Shown here one piece after another: positions 1-7,208 of a DNA stretch of 21,270 nucleotides. Positions within the stretch are counted from its first letter, which is position 1. The number at the start of each line of letters is the position of its first letter. A program made the position numbers and the translations under genes. The notes beneath the pieces were generated by a model that saw nothing but the letters and a program-made list of their open reading frames with translations, ran no database searches and had not been told where the DNA came from. This DNA is from Cloacibacillus sp. (GTDB lineage: Bacteria; Synergistota; Synergistia; Synergistales; Synergistaceae). The stretch lies in contig NZ_JAJBUX010000086.1 in assembly GCF_020860125.1 (NCBI RefSeq), positions 1-21,270 of the forward strand, given 5' to 3'.

Positions 1-235
1 GTCGGCCGCCTGTTTTTGGCGGCTGACGGAAGGAGTGTTGCTCTGTTTGGCGCGGTTTCCGCGCCAAACAGAGCCCGCGGCAAAAGCCGCGGGAGAACCT
101 AAGGTCAACTCTCCCTCAGTCTCGGCGAAAAAACATCGCCGAGCCAGCTCTGATGTAACTACCAGCCGAATCGCACAAATCAGAAGGGATCTGATTTGGC
201 TCCCTGGCCGCCTCACAGAGGGCGCCTTTAAGGGC
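1..235. repeat. Cluster of tandem hairpins (intergenic repeat element)
   Basis: This gene-free stretch is a chain of inverted repeats read directly from the sequence. Arms 1-10/18-27 match with one mismatch. Arms 41-55/59-73 are a perfect 15-bp stem with a TTT loop. Arms 74-81/86-93 form a perfect 8-bp stem with an AAAA loop. Arms 121-128/136-143 form a perfect 8-bp stem, and arms 176-184/190-198 a perfect 9-bp stem. A shorter CCTC/GAGG pair lies near 211-221. The CTCCCTCAGTC ... CCAGCTC ... CAGAGGGCGCC wording resembles intergenic repeats I recall from anaerobic gut bacteria, but that is memory, not a search. It could also include the terminator of a gene left of the window. A 71-codon open frame across it (35-250) has no coding character. 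Confidence 0.6.
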
Positions 236-314
236 AACGTCAAAAGCTAAACCGTAATTTATCTCTTCGCCCACCCGAAGGAAATCGGTTTTGCAAAATT
301 CACATAATAGCAGA

Positions 315-443
315 AAAATCGGCGTGAAGAAGTGCCGTAGGCTAAATAAGCCGGTCTCTGAGTACCGGAGCCGTATTGTTCATACGGTGAGGACACTCAG
401 AGACCGGCTTATGACGCATACGGTGCTTATTCGCGCCGATTTT
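315..443. repeat. Large cruciform-forming palindrome
   Basis: A nested inverted repeat lies just past the stop of the minus-strand exchanger gene. The outer arms 315-324 and 434-443 are perfect 10-bp complements. A middle pair (331-339 with about 421-429) pairs completely if two G-U wobbles are allowed. The inner arms 346-363 and 395-412 are a perfect 18-bp complement, and a 6-bp stem (371-376/382-387) closes the tip. The whole forms one long stem-loop. It could end transcription of the exchanger gene, or be a REP/MITE-like element. The outer-arm word CGCCGATTT recurs at about 450-458. Confidence 0.65.
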
Positions 444-458
444 GATAAACGCCGATTT

Positions 459-2156
459 TTAGGCCATTAAGAGGACAATGACAACTCCCCATACGGCGAA
501 AATTATGTTGTTCAGCGCGTACGGCACGGTATAGCCAAGCACGGGCGTCGGGCTGCCGCAGGCCTCCTGCAGCGCCCCCAGCGCCGCGGTGCAGAGGCGC
601 GCGCCGGTACAGGCTCCGAGCAGGATGACGGGATTCATCTTGAAGAACCATTTACCGGCGAGGATGCAGGAGACGATGGGGACAACGGTGACGACGATGC
701 CGCCCCACATTATCCCCCAGCCGTTCTGCCGCAGGCCGCTCACGAAATCCGGTCCGCAGCTCAGCCCGACGACGGCGATGAAGCCGCAGAGGCCTAGGCT
801 CTGGAATAACCAGGAGGTCGCGGCGGGCATGTTCCCGAATACCGGGCGCGCCGAGCGGAACCAGCTTATCAGCAGACCGGCCAGCAGCGCGCCGCCGCCG
901 GTCGTCAGGCTCAGCGGTATGCGGCCGACCTTGAAGGTGAGTGCTCCGACGAGAGTCCCAACCACGATCCCAAGGGCGACTGTCACCATGTCGGTCGCGG
1001 TGCTGGTGCGCTCCGGATAGCCGATGGTCGGTATCGCAAGTTCAACGGCTTTCATGACGCCGCTAATCGCAACGACGTCGCCGCAGTGGATGACGGTGCT
1101 GTTGTATACGGGTATCTCCTGCACTCCGCGAGTGATCTTGCTGATGATGACGCCGTGCATCTGAGGCTCGACCGCCAGCTCTTCAACGGTTTTGCCGAAC
1201 CACTCCCTCTTCGTGACGACGACGCTGACACGTTCCATTACGAGAGAGGAAAGTTCGTCGTCTACGACCTCCAGTCCCGGCATCGCCGCCGTCTCGGCCA
1301 GTATTCTGCGCAGGCTGCGCACGGCGACGACGTCGTCTTTTTCAAGCGCCGTTTCATCTGTGACGGCGATCTTTTCTCCCTGACGCCGCAGCGCCGTTAT
1401 CAGGAAACTTTTGTCGCCGCCCTCCGCCGCCTCGGCGTCTCCGACGCTTCTGCCGATATAACGCGGGTTTTCCACCCGGTAGCTGCGTGTGAGGTAGTCG
1501 GTATATTCGATGAAGGTATCGGGAGGCATTTTCGTCTCTCCGAGCTTGCTCTCAAGCGCGCGCGCCTCCGCCCTGATGTCCTTGACGCCGAGCAGTATCG
1601 GGCCAAGATAGGCGGTTATCCATATCGCGCCGATGGTACCGAAGAGATAGGAGATCGCGTAGGCAATCGGGACGTCGTTGACATACCGCACGGTGAGGGT
1701 GGAGCCAAGCCCCAGCTTCGCGATGGTATCGGTGGCGACGCCGATCATCAGCGACTCCGTCGCAGAGCCCGCGAGCAGTCCCGCGCCAAAGCCTGGATTG
1801 AGCCCCATCAGCTTCGCCATGACATAGGCCGAGGCGAGACAGAGCACCGCCATCAGCAGCGTGAAGGCGAGAAGCGGCAGGGCGCTCGAGCGGAGACTGT
1901 GGAAGAAGGCGGGGCCGCTGCTGTAGCCTATGGTGAATATAAAGAGCAGGAAAAAGATGTTTTTGACATTGGGCGATATCACCACGCCCATCAGCGCTCC
2001 CACAATCACCGCGACGATGAGGGTCGCCGCCACCGCGCCCAGCGCCACGCCTTTGTATTTAAAACTCCCAAGCCAATAGCCCGCGCCGATACAGAAGAAA
2101 AACGGTATCGAAGGATTTTCGCGGCATATCGCGGCAAGCCGGTATATTATCTCCAT
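459..2156 (-). CDS. AspT-family (aspartate:alanine exchanger-like) transporter with two RCK_C domains
   Basis: A 565-residue inner-membrane exchanger of the AAE family (type member AspT, which swaps aspartate for alanine). The layout is the family's: about five hydrophobic helices (residues about 15-200), two soluble TrkA-C/RCK_C domains (about 225-290 and 295-375), then about five more helices to the C-terminus. Recognisable family words are GSATESLMIGVATD in the first half and VLGYTVPYALNNI near the end. Length matches AspT-type proteins (about 540-565). The ATG at 2156 is preceded by AAAGGGG with an 11-nt gap. It is monocistronic and divergent from the diguanylate cyclase. The real substrate is not readable from sequence; other acidic amino acids or dicarboxylates are possible. 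Confidence 0.85.
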   Translation of the reverse strand: MEIIYRLAAICRENPSIPFFFCIGAGYWLGSFKYKGVALGAVAATLIVAVIVGALMGVVISPNVKNIFFLLFIFTIGYSSGPAFFHSLRSSALPLLAFTLLMAVLCLASAYVMAKLMGLNPGFGAGLLAGSATESLMIGVATDTIAKLGLGSTLTVRYVNDVPIAYAISYLFGTIGAIWITAYLGPILLGVKDIRAEARALESKLGETKMPPDTFIEYTDYLTRSYRVENPRYIGRSVGDAEAAEGGDKSFLITALRRQGEKIAVTDETALEKDDVVAVRSLRRILAETAAMPGLEVVDDELSSLVMERVSVVVTKREWFGKTVEELAVEPQMHGVIISKITRGVQEIPVYNSTVIHCGDVVAISGVMKAVELAIPTIGYPERTSTATDMVTVALGIVVGTLVGALTFKVGRIPLSLTTGGGALLAGLLISWFRSARPVFGNMPAATSWLFQSLGLCGFIAVVGLSCGPDFVSGLRQNGWGIMWGGIVVTVVPIVSCILAGKWFFKMNPVILLGACTGARLCTAALGALQEACGSPTPVLGYTVPYALNNIIFAVWGVVIVLLMA

Positions 2157-2369
2157 AGGAAACGATTCCCCTTTCGTAATACGATTGATCCCATCATTAC
2201 ATTATGATTATATTGGGCGCGGCACTTTTTTCTCTGTCAAGATATGGAACGGCGGTTAGGCATAAATGCCAGTTCCGTTTTCGCGGCGGAGACAGCCGGA
2301 GAATGACGTTCCGTTTGTGAAGATGACATTTTTTCAGTTTATAAAACATATAAATTATCTTTATTTCAA

Positions 2370-2398
2370 TTGTTTTTTAATATAGCATGGCGTAAAAT
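2370..2398 (+). promoter_or_regulatory. Candidate sigma-70 promoter of the diguanylate cyclase gene
   Basis: TTGTTT (2370-2375), a 17-nt spacer and TAAAAT (2393-2398) lie in the AT-rich part of the divergent intergenic region, about 60 nt before the start codon. The -10 box matches 5 of 6 consensus bases and the -35 box 3 of 6. Predicted by eye only. Confidence 0.35.
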
Positions 2399-2460
2399 AT
2401 GGCCAAGCTGACGAGAGAATCTAATTTGATCCACATGCAGAGCATAAAGGATGATTGAAT

Positions 2461-5400
2461 GTGTTTTCGTTTCTGAGGATAGGACGTAAATCGGCTTTTT
2501 ATCTGCTCGCTGTATTTTTCTGTCTCACGCTTGCCTCCATTTTTTTCTGGTATCAGCACTCGGTGGAAAAGGCGCTGGAACGAACGGCTATCCTTAGTCT
2601 CAATGATTATGCGGAACATTCCTCCTCCGAGATAAACCAGCGCGTTTCAAATGTCTTTTCCTCCCTTAAAAATACCGCCGACCTCATCGCGCGGGAGGAA
2701 AATATTCTGGACCCGCAGTTGATGAGGGCCCTGAGAAAGAATGTCGAAAACATGCCCTTTGACCGTCTGACGATCGCTCTGCCAAACGGTTATTCCCTCT
2801 CCAGCGATTACAGTTCGCTGAACGTCACGGACCGCGAGTATTTCCAAAAAGCGCTGAACGGCAGGCAAAATATATCGGAGGTTTTCACCTCCAGGCGCAC
2901 AGGCGGCGACGTAATAATTTTCGCCGTGCCGATAGAGAGCTATGAGGGCGTGCGCGGCGTGCTGTACGCGACCTTTGAACGCCGTAATTTTCCTTCCATC
3001 TTTTTTTCGCCGCTCTTCGGCGGCAGGGGCTTCTCCTATATCGTGGACGGCAGGGGAGATATCATCCTAGCGCCGGAGAAACGAGAAGAGGCGGTCTTTA
3101 AGGATTCAGCCAATTTATTCAGCGCCAACGGTAAAATAGACGCCAGATATGACGGCTCCCGCCATTCTATGAAGAACGATATGGCCGCGCGCAAAAGCGG
3201 CTCTTTTAAGTACGACGTCAGAGGCGAGACCCGTTATCTCAACTACGCGCCGCTCGGCGTAAACGACTGGTACCTGGTCTCCGTCATCCCAAGCTCGGTG
3301 CTCCTTGAGCGTTTGGGGGATTTCGTAAATATCTCCGTCTTTTTCGGAGCGATGATCTTCGCGCTCCTGACAATGATCGGGACCATCACCTATTTCATCC
3401 TGCGCCGCCAGATGCAGGAGACGAACGTGGCAAAGGAATCGCTGAAAGCGCTCACCTCCAATATTCCAGGGGGCGTATCGCGCTGCCTGCCTGACAGCGG
3501 CCTGACGATCACCGACATAAGCGACGGCTATCTCTCCATTCTCGAGTGCGGCCGCGAGGATTTCCACCGCCACTACCAGGACAGCTTTGCGATGACGATC
3601 CACCCGGAGGACCGCGAACGCGTACTGAAGATGATCTCCGAACAGACCGGCGACGACTACATTCTTTCGTTGGAATACAGAATCATTACGGCCAAGGGCA
3701 ATATAAAATGGATACTGGACCGCGGACATCAGGTAAAGGAGCGCGGCGGAAGGTTTTTCTATTACCACGTCGTCCTCGACAATACCGAATCAAAGCTCAA
3801 CTCCGACGCGCTCGCGCTCTCCGAGGAGCGTTACCGCATCGTCACCGAGAATGCCGACGAATGCCTGTTCGACTGGAACGTATTAAACGACGGCATATAT
3901 TTCTCTCCCGCCTACCAGAAACGTTTTGGCGACCGGGAGCTGCATCAGGCGGCCAACGCCGACGACCGCGAAATTCTTGACTCCTTCTTCAGCGAGGTGC
4001 TCTCCGGCCATGAGGGGCTGCACCAGGCGGATCTGCGCATGGGCACTATCGAGGGAGATTATATCTGGTGCCGGGTGCAGGGTACGCCCATCGTCGACAG
4101 CAGCTGCAGCGTCGTACGTGTCGTGGGAATCGTGAAGGATATCAGCACGCAGGTACGAGAGCGGGAGGAGCTCGTGATGCAGGCCCAGACGGACAGCTTG
4201 ACTGGGCTGTGTGACAAGGGAACCACGCAGACGCTGATAGCGGATTACCTCGCCCTCTCCTCCCCCGATAAGACGCATGCGGTGTTTATCTGCGATATCG
4301 ATAATTTTAAGATGGTAAATGACACCTTCGGCCACCTCTACGGGGATACCATTCTGGGCGATCTCGCGAGTAAACTGCGTTCGACCTTCCGCGGCACGGA
4401 CGTTGTCGGGCGTATCGGCGGCGACGAATTCATGATACTGATGAAGGACGTTCCCTCGCTGGCGCTCATACACAGCAAGGCGCTGGAGATACGCGCCGCC
4501 TTCCAGCAGAACTATGAGAGGTTTTCCTCCTCCGGCAGTATCGGGATAGCGATATTCCCGCAGGACGGCACCGGCTTCGACGAGCTCTACCAGCGGGCGG
4601 ACATGGCCCTCTACAGCGCGAAGCAGAACGGAAAGAACCGCTATATGCTCTATGAGGACGTCGACAATCCGGGAGACGTGCTTGAAAAGGCAAGGCTCTG
4701 CAATTTAAAGACACAGCCTGACCAGCCGCAGGGACAAAAGTCTTACAGCGACAATATAACCGAATATGTTTTTAAGATACTTTACACAATGAACGATTTT
4801 GAAGAGGCTGTGAATCTCGCGCTCTCCGTCGCCTGCCGCTATTTCAACATGAGCCGCGGCTATATATTTGAATACGACGTTTCGCGTACGATGCTCGGCT
4901 GCACCTTTGAATACTGCCAGAGCGGCGTCGAACCGATCATCGGCAATTACCCGATGCGGCCAGCCGAGCAATATCCGCTTTTTATCAAGCATTTTGATGA
5001 ATCCGACGTATTCTTCCTCAACTCCCTCGACGACGTGTGCGATCCCGCCTATCGGGAACAACTCGGAGGGGAGGGCGTCGTCAATATGCTGCAGTGCGCC
5101 TTCAAGGACAAGGGGATACGGTTCGGGGCCTTGGGTTTTGACGACTGCAAAAAAGAGGGGCATCGTCCAACCTCGAAGGAGATCGAAACGCTGAGCCTGC
5201 TCGCCGATATAATCGGCAGCTATATACTGAAGGAGCGCTCGCAGAAGATGCTCGCCGCCAACTTCCAGATACAGGAGTCGATCCTGAACAGCCTGCGCCA
5301 GTGGGTATTCGTCGTAAATCAAAATTGGGAATTTATCTACTTCAACGACGAATTGAGACGTTTCTTCCCCGACGCCGAACTCGGCAAAAAATGCTTCACG

Positions 5401-5598
5401 GTGCTGCAGGGAAGAGACACAGCCTGCGAAAATTGTCCGCTGACAGAGATGAGGAAGACCGGGAGCAGTGCCCGCACCATGAGAAGCTGCTTCACGAAGA
5501 GCGGATTTTCGGCTACCGTCAACGCCACGGCGATACGGAGGAACGGCGAGGAGGATATTTACACCTTCTGCGCCCTCGATATACGGAAAGAGAGTTGA
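2461..5598 (+). CDS. Membrane-bound PAS/GAF diguanylate cyclase
   Basis: A large c-di-GMP-synthesising sensor, about 1045 residues. Numbering here is from the TTG at 2455. The order is a membrane helix (about 14-33), a Cache-like periplasmic sensor (about 35-285), a second helix (about 289-313), two PAS domains (about 330-445 and 459-575), a GGDEF domain (about 579-740), a GAF-like domain (about 765-935) and a C-terminal PAS (about 940-1047). The active-site GGDEF is intact at 655-659. The inhibitory I-site RGTD (646-649) lies exactly five residues before it, so an active, product-inhibited enzyme is expected. No EAL or HD-GYP domain is present. The terminal PAS carries a C-x11-C-x2-CP pattern. 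The longest frame begins at TTG 2455, just after a stop codon, but AAAGGA at 2446-2451 is 9 nt from GTG 2461 and only 3 nt from the TTG, so GTG 2461 is preferred. The sensed ligand is unknown. Confidence 0.9.
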   Translation: MFSFLRIGRKSAFYLLAVFFCLTLASIFFWYQHSVEKALERTAILSLNDYAEHSSSEINQRVSNVFSSLKNTADLIAREENILDPQLMRALRKNVENMPFDRLTIALPNGYSLSSDYSSLNVTDREYFQKALNGRQNISEVFTSRRTGGDVIIFAVPIESYEGVRGVLYATFERRNFPSIFFSPLFGGRGFSYIVDGRGDIILAPEKREEAVFKDSANLFSANGKIDARYDGSRHSMKNDMAARKSGSFKYDVRGETRYLNYAPLGVNDWYLVSVIPSSVLLERLGDFVNISVFFGAMIFALLTMIGTITYFILRRQMQETNVAKESLKALTSNIPGGVSRCLPDSGLTITDISDGYLSILECGREDFHRHYQDSFAMTIHPEDRERVLKMISEQTGDDYILSLEYRIITAKGNIKWILDRGHQVKERGGRFFYYHVVLDNTESKLNSDALALSEERYRIVTENADECLFDWNVLNDGIYFSPAYQKRFGDRELHQAANADDREILDSFFSEVLSGHEGLHQADLRMGTIEGDYIWCRVQGTPIVDSSCSVVRVVGIVKDISTQVREREELVMQAQTDSLTGLCDKGTTQTLIADYLALSSPDKTHAVFICDIDNFKMVNDTFGHLYGDTILGDLASKLRSTFRGTDVVGRIGGDEFMILMKDVPSLALIHSKALEIRAAFQQNYERFSSSGSIGIAIFPQDGTGFDELYQRADMALYSAKQNGKNRYMLYEDVDNPGDVLEKARLCNLKTQPDQPQGQKSYSDNITEYVFKILYTMNDFEEAVNLALSVACRYFNMSRGYIFEYDVSRTMLGCTFEYCQSGVEPIIGNYPMRPAEQYPLFIKHFDESDVFFLNSLDDVCDPAYREQLGGEGVVNMLQCAFKDKGIRFGALGFDDCKKEGHRPTSKEIETLSLLADIIGSYILKERSQKMLAANFQIQESILNSLRQWVFVVNQNWEFIYFNDELRRFFPDAELGKKCFTVLQGRDTACENCPLTEMRKTGSSARTMRSCFTKSGFSATVNATAIRRNGEEDIYTFCALDIRKES

Positions 5599-5731
5599 CG
5601 CAAGGCAGCCGTGCCAACCCATTTTTATTCCTCCGCCATGTTCTTGATATTGGCGAACGGCTCCGTGTCCGCCGGAACAGGAGGCATAGGCGTTGGCGGG
5701 ATTTTTCAGCTGTCTTTAATTCCTGAATTAA

Positions 5732-5769
5732 AAAATGACGGCGGCCCGGGACAGGACCGCCGCCATTTT
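5732..5769. terminator. Bidirectional terminator between convergent genes
   Basis: Arms AAAATGACGGCGG (5732-5744) and CCGCCGCCATTTT (5757-5769) pair over 13 positions with one mismatch or wobble. The A-run and T-run at the stem base serve both directions. It sits between the cyclase gene and the converging hydroxylase operon. A small AT dyad (5716-5722/5725-5731) adjoins it. Confidence 0.8.
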
Positions 5770-5774
5770 ATCGT

Positions 5775-7205
5775 TTAACCATTCAAGCGCCGCGGGCCGT
5801 TCCTCTCTTCCGAGGGGATATCCTCCGGCACCCGCACTTTCCCTGCCTCCATCTCGGAGACCTCAGTCAGGAATGTGCGAAGCAGATTCGAGGCCATCTT
5901 TTTTCTCCAGGCGGCGCTCTTTCGCGGCGTCAGCTCCGCCGATATGACCCCGCAGGCGCTCTCTATGAGCCTCGCGTCAAGCCTTTTACCAGCAAGCGAG
6001 GCCTCGGTCAGCGGCAGGCGTACTGGCACCGGACTCATGCTGCCCGCGCCGGCGCGGAAGGATTTTATCACATCCCTCTCGATCTCCAGGCAAAAGCCGA
6101 GGGATATACGCGACAGGGTCAGCGCCCTGCGCGAACCGCGCTTGAAAAACCTCTGGTAGGTACCGGCGGCGGGCGCCGTGATGACGATCTCCGCGATAAG
6201 CTCGTCCGCGCGGCGTTCCGTTTGGCGGTAACCGGCGATAAAACGTTCCAGCGGCAGTTCGCGCGCACCGCGTACGCTTTCCAGGACAACACGCGCCTCC
6301 AGAGGCAGCAGGATCGTCGGAAGGTCCGCCGCGCCCGAGGCAGTGGCGATGTTGCCGGCGACGGTCGCACGGTTCTGCACCGCGGGAGCGCCGCTTCTGC
6401 GCGAGGCCTCCCAGAGCGCGGGAAGGTATTTTTTCATTATCGAACTGCGGACGATGTCGCCGTTCGTCGCGCCGGCGCCGATATGGATATCTCCGCCCGC
6501 CTTATAGATGCCCTTTATCTCTTTGATGCGGCTGATATCCAGCAGCCTCCCGGCGCTGAATTTGCCGTTCTTGATATCGGGAACGATATCCGTCGTCCCC
6601 GCGAGGACGGCGGCCCCGGGATTTTCCGCAAGCATCGAGAGGGCCTCCTTCAGCGTTTCGGGAAGAAGGTATATTTTATCCTCGTCGTTCGTTGGCTGCG
6701 GAAGCTGTCCGGAGCAGAGATTTTCGCGTTTTTTGAAGGTATCGCAGTAGCCCTCGGCGACCGCGCGCCGCACGGCGTTATAGATACGCTCGTAGCCCGT
6801 GCAGCGGCAGATGTTGCCGGATAACGCCGTTTTTATCTCATCCAGGGAGGGATCGGGATTTTCCTCCAGCAGCGCCCGCGCCGCGAGGATCATTCCCGGC
6901 GTGCAGAAGCCGCACTGGACTCCGCCTTCAAGGACGAAGGCGCGCTGGAGTATATCCATATCCTCCGAGCCTCCCAGCCCCTCGATCGTCAGGATCTCAC
7001 TGCCAGAGGCCTGGAGCGCGGGAACGAGGCAGGCGTTTATGAGCCTGCCGTTCATGATCACGGAACAGGCGCCGCATTCCCCCTCGCCGCAGCCCTCTTT
7101 CGTCCCGCCAAGGCCAAGATCCTCGCGCAGCACCGCAATCAGCAGCTTCATGGGGGGCACTTCGGCGTGACACAGCTTTCCGTTTACTGTCAGCTCTATC
7201 CTCAT
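5775..7205 (-). CDS. Xanthine dehydrogenase-family small subunit, 2Fe-2S and FAD domains fused
   Basis: The electron-transfer subunit of a molybdenum hydroxylase, 476 residues. The N-terminal ferredoxin-like domain has the plant-type 2Fe-2S cysteines C39, C44, C47 and C59. The following helical domain has the second cluster ligands C98, C101, C133 and C135. Residues about 170-340 form the FAD-binding domain, with AGTTD near the start and ATVAGNIATASGAADLP as the flavin-binding signature. A CO-dehydrogenase-flavoprotein C-terminal domain follows. The fusion corresponds to the small subunit of bacterial two-subunit xanthine dehydrogenases (about 460-490 residues). It is the second gene of its operon, three nucleotides after the large-subunit stop. 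GGGGGTG before the ATG lies inside the end of the upstream gene, so translation is probably coupled. The substrate is set by the partner subunit and is not proven to be xanthine. Confidence 0.92.
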   Translation of the reverse strand: MRIELTVNGKLCHAEVPPMKLLIAVLREDLGLGGTKEGCGEGECGACSVIMNGRLINACLVPALQASGSEILTIEGLGGSEDMDILQRAFVLEGGVQCGFCTPGMILAARALLEENPDPSLDEIKTALSGNICRCTGYERIYNAVRRAVAEGYCDTFKKRENLCSGQLPQPTNDEDKIYLLPETLKEALSMLAENPGAAVLAGTTDIVPDIKNGKFSAGRLLDISRIKEIKGIYKAGGDIHIGAGATNGDIVRSSIMKKYLPALWEASRRSGAPAVQNRATVAGNIATASGAADLPTILLPLEARVVLESVRGARELPLERFIAGYRQTERRADELIAEIVITAPAAGTYQRFFKRGSRRALTLSRISLGFCLEIERDVIKSFRAGAGSMSPVPVRLPLTEASLAGKRLDARLIESACGVISAELTPRKSAAWRKKMASNLLRTFLTEVSEMEAGKVRVPEDIPSEERNGPRRLNG

Positions 7206-7208
7206 CTT

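Noticed and set aside
1..458. CRISPR array
   Set aside because: The repeats are inverted pairs of differing sequence, not direct repeats with even spacers.
1086..2207. 373-codon plus-strand open frame
   Set aside because: It lies antisense to the AspT-like gene, has low-complexity Arg/His/Asp-rich translation and no family resemblance; the minus-strand protein is clearly the real one.
4705..5622. 305-codon minus-strand open frame
   Set aside because: Complement of the GAF/PAS end of the diguanylate cyclase; no motif and no ribosome-site support.
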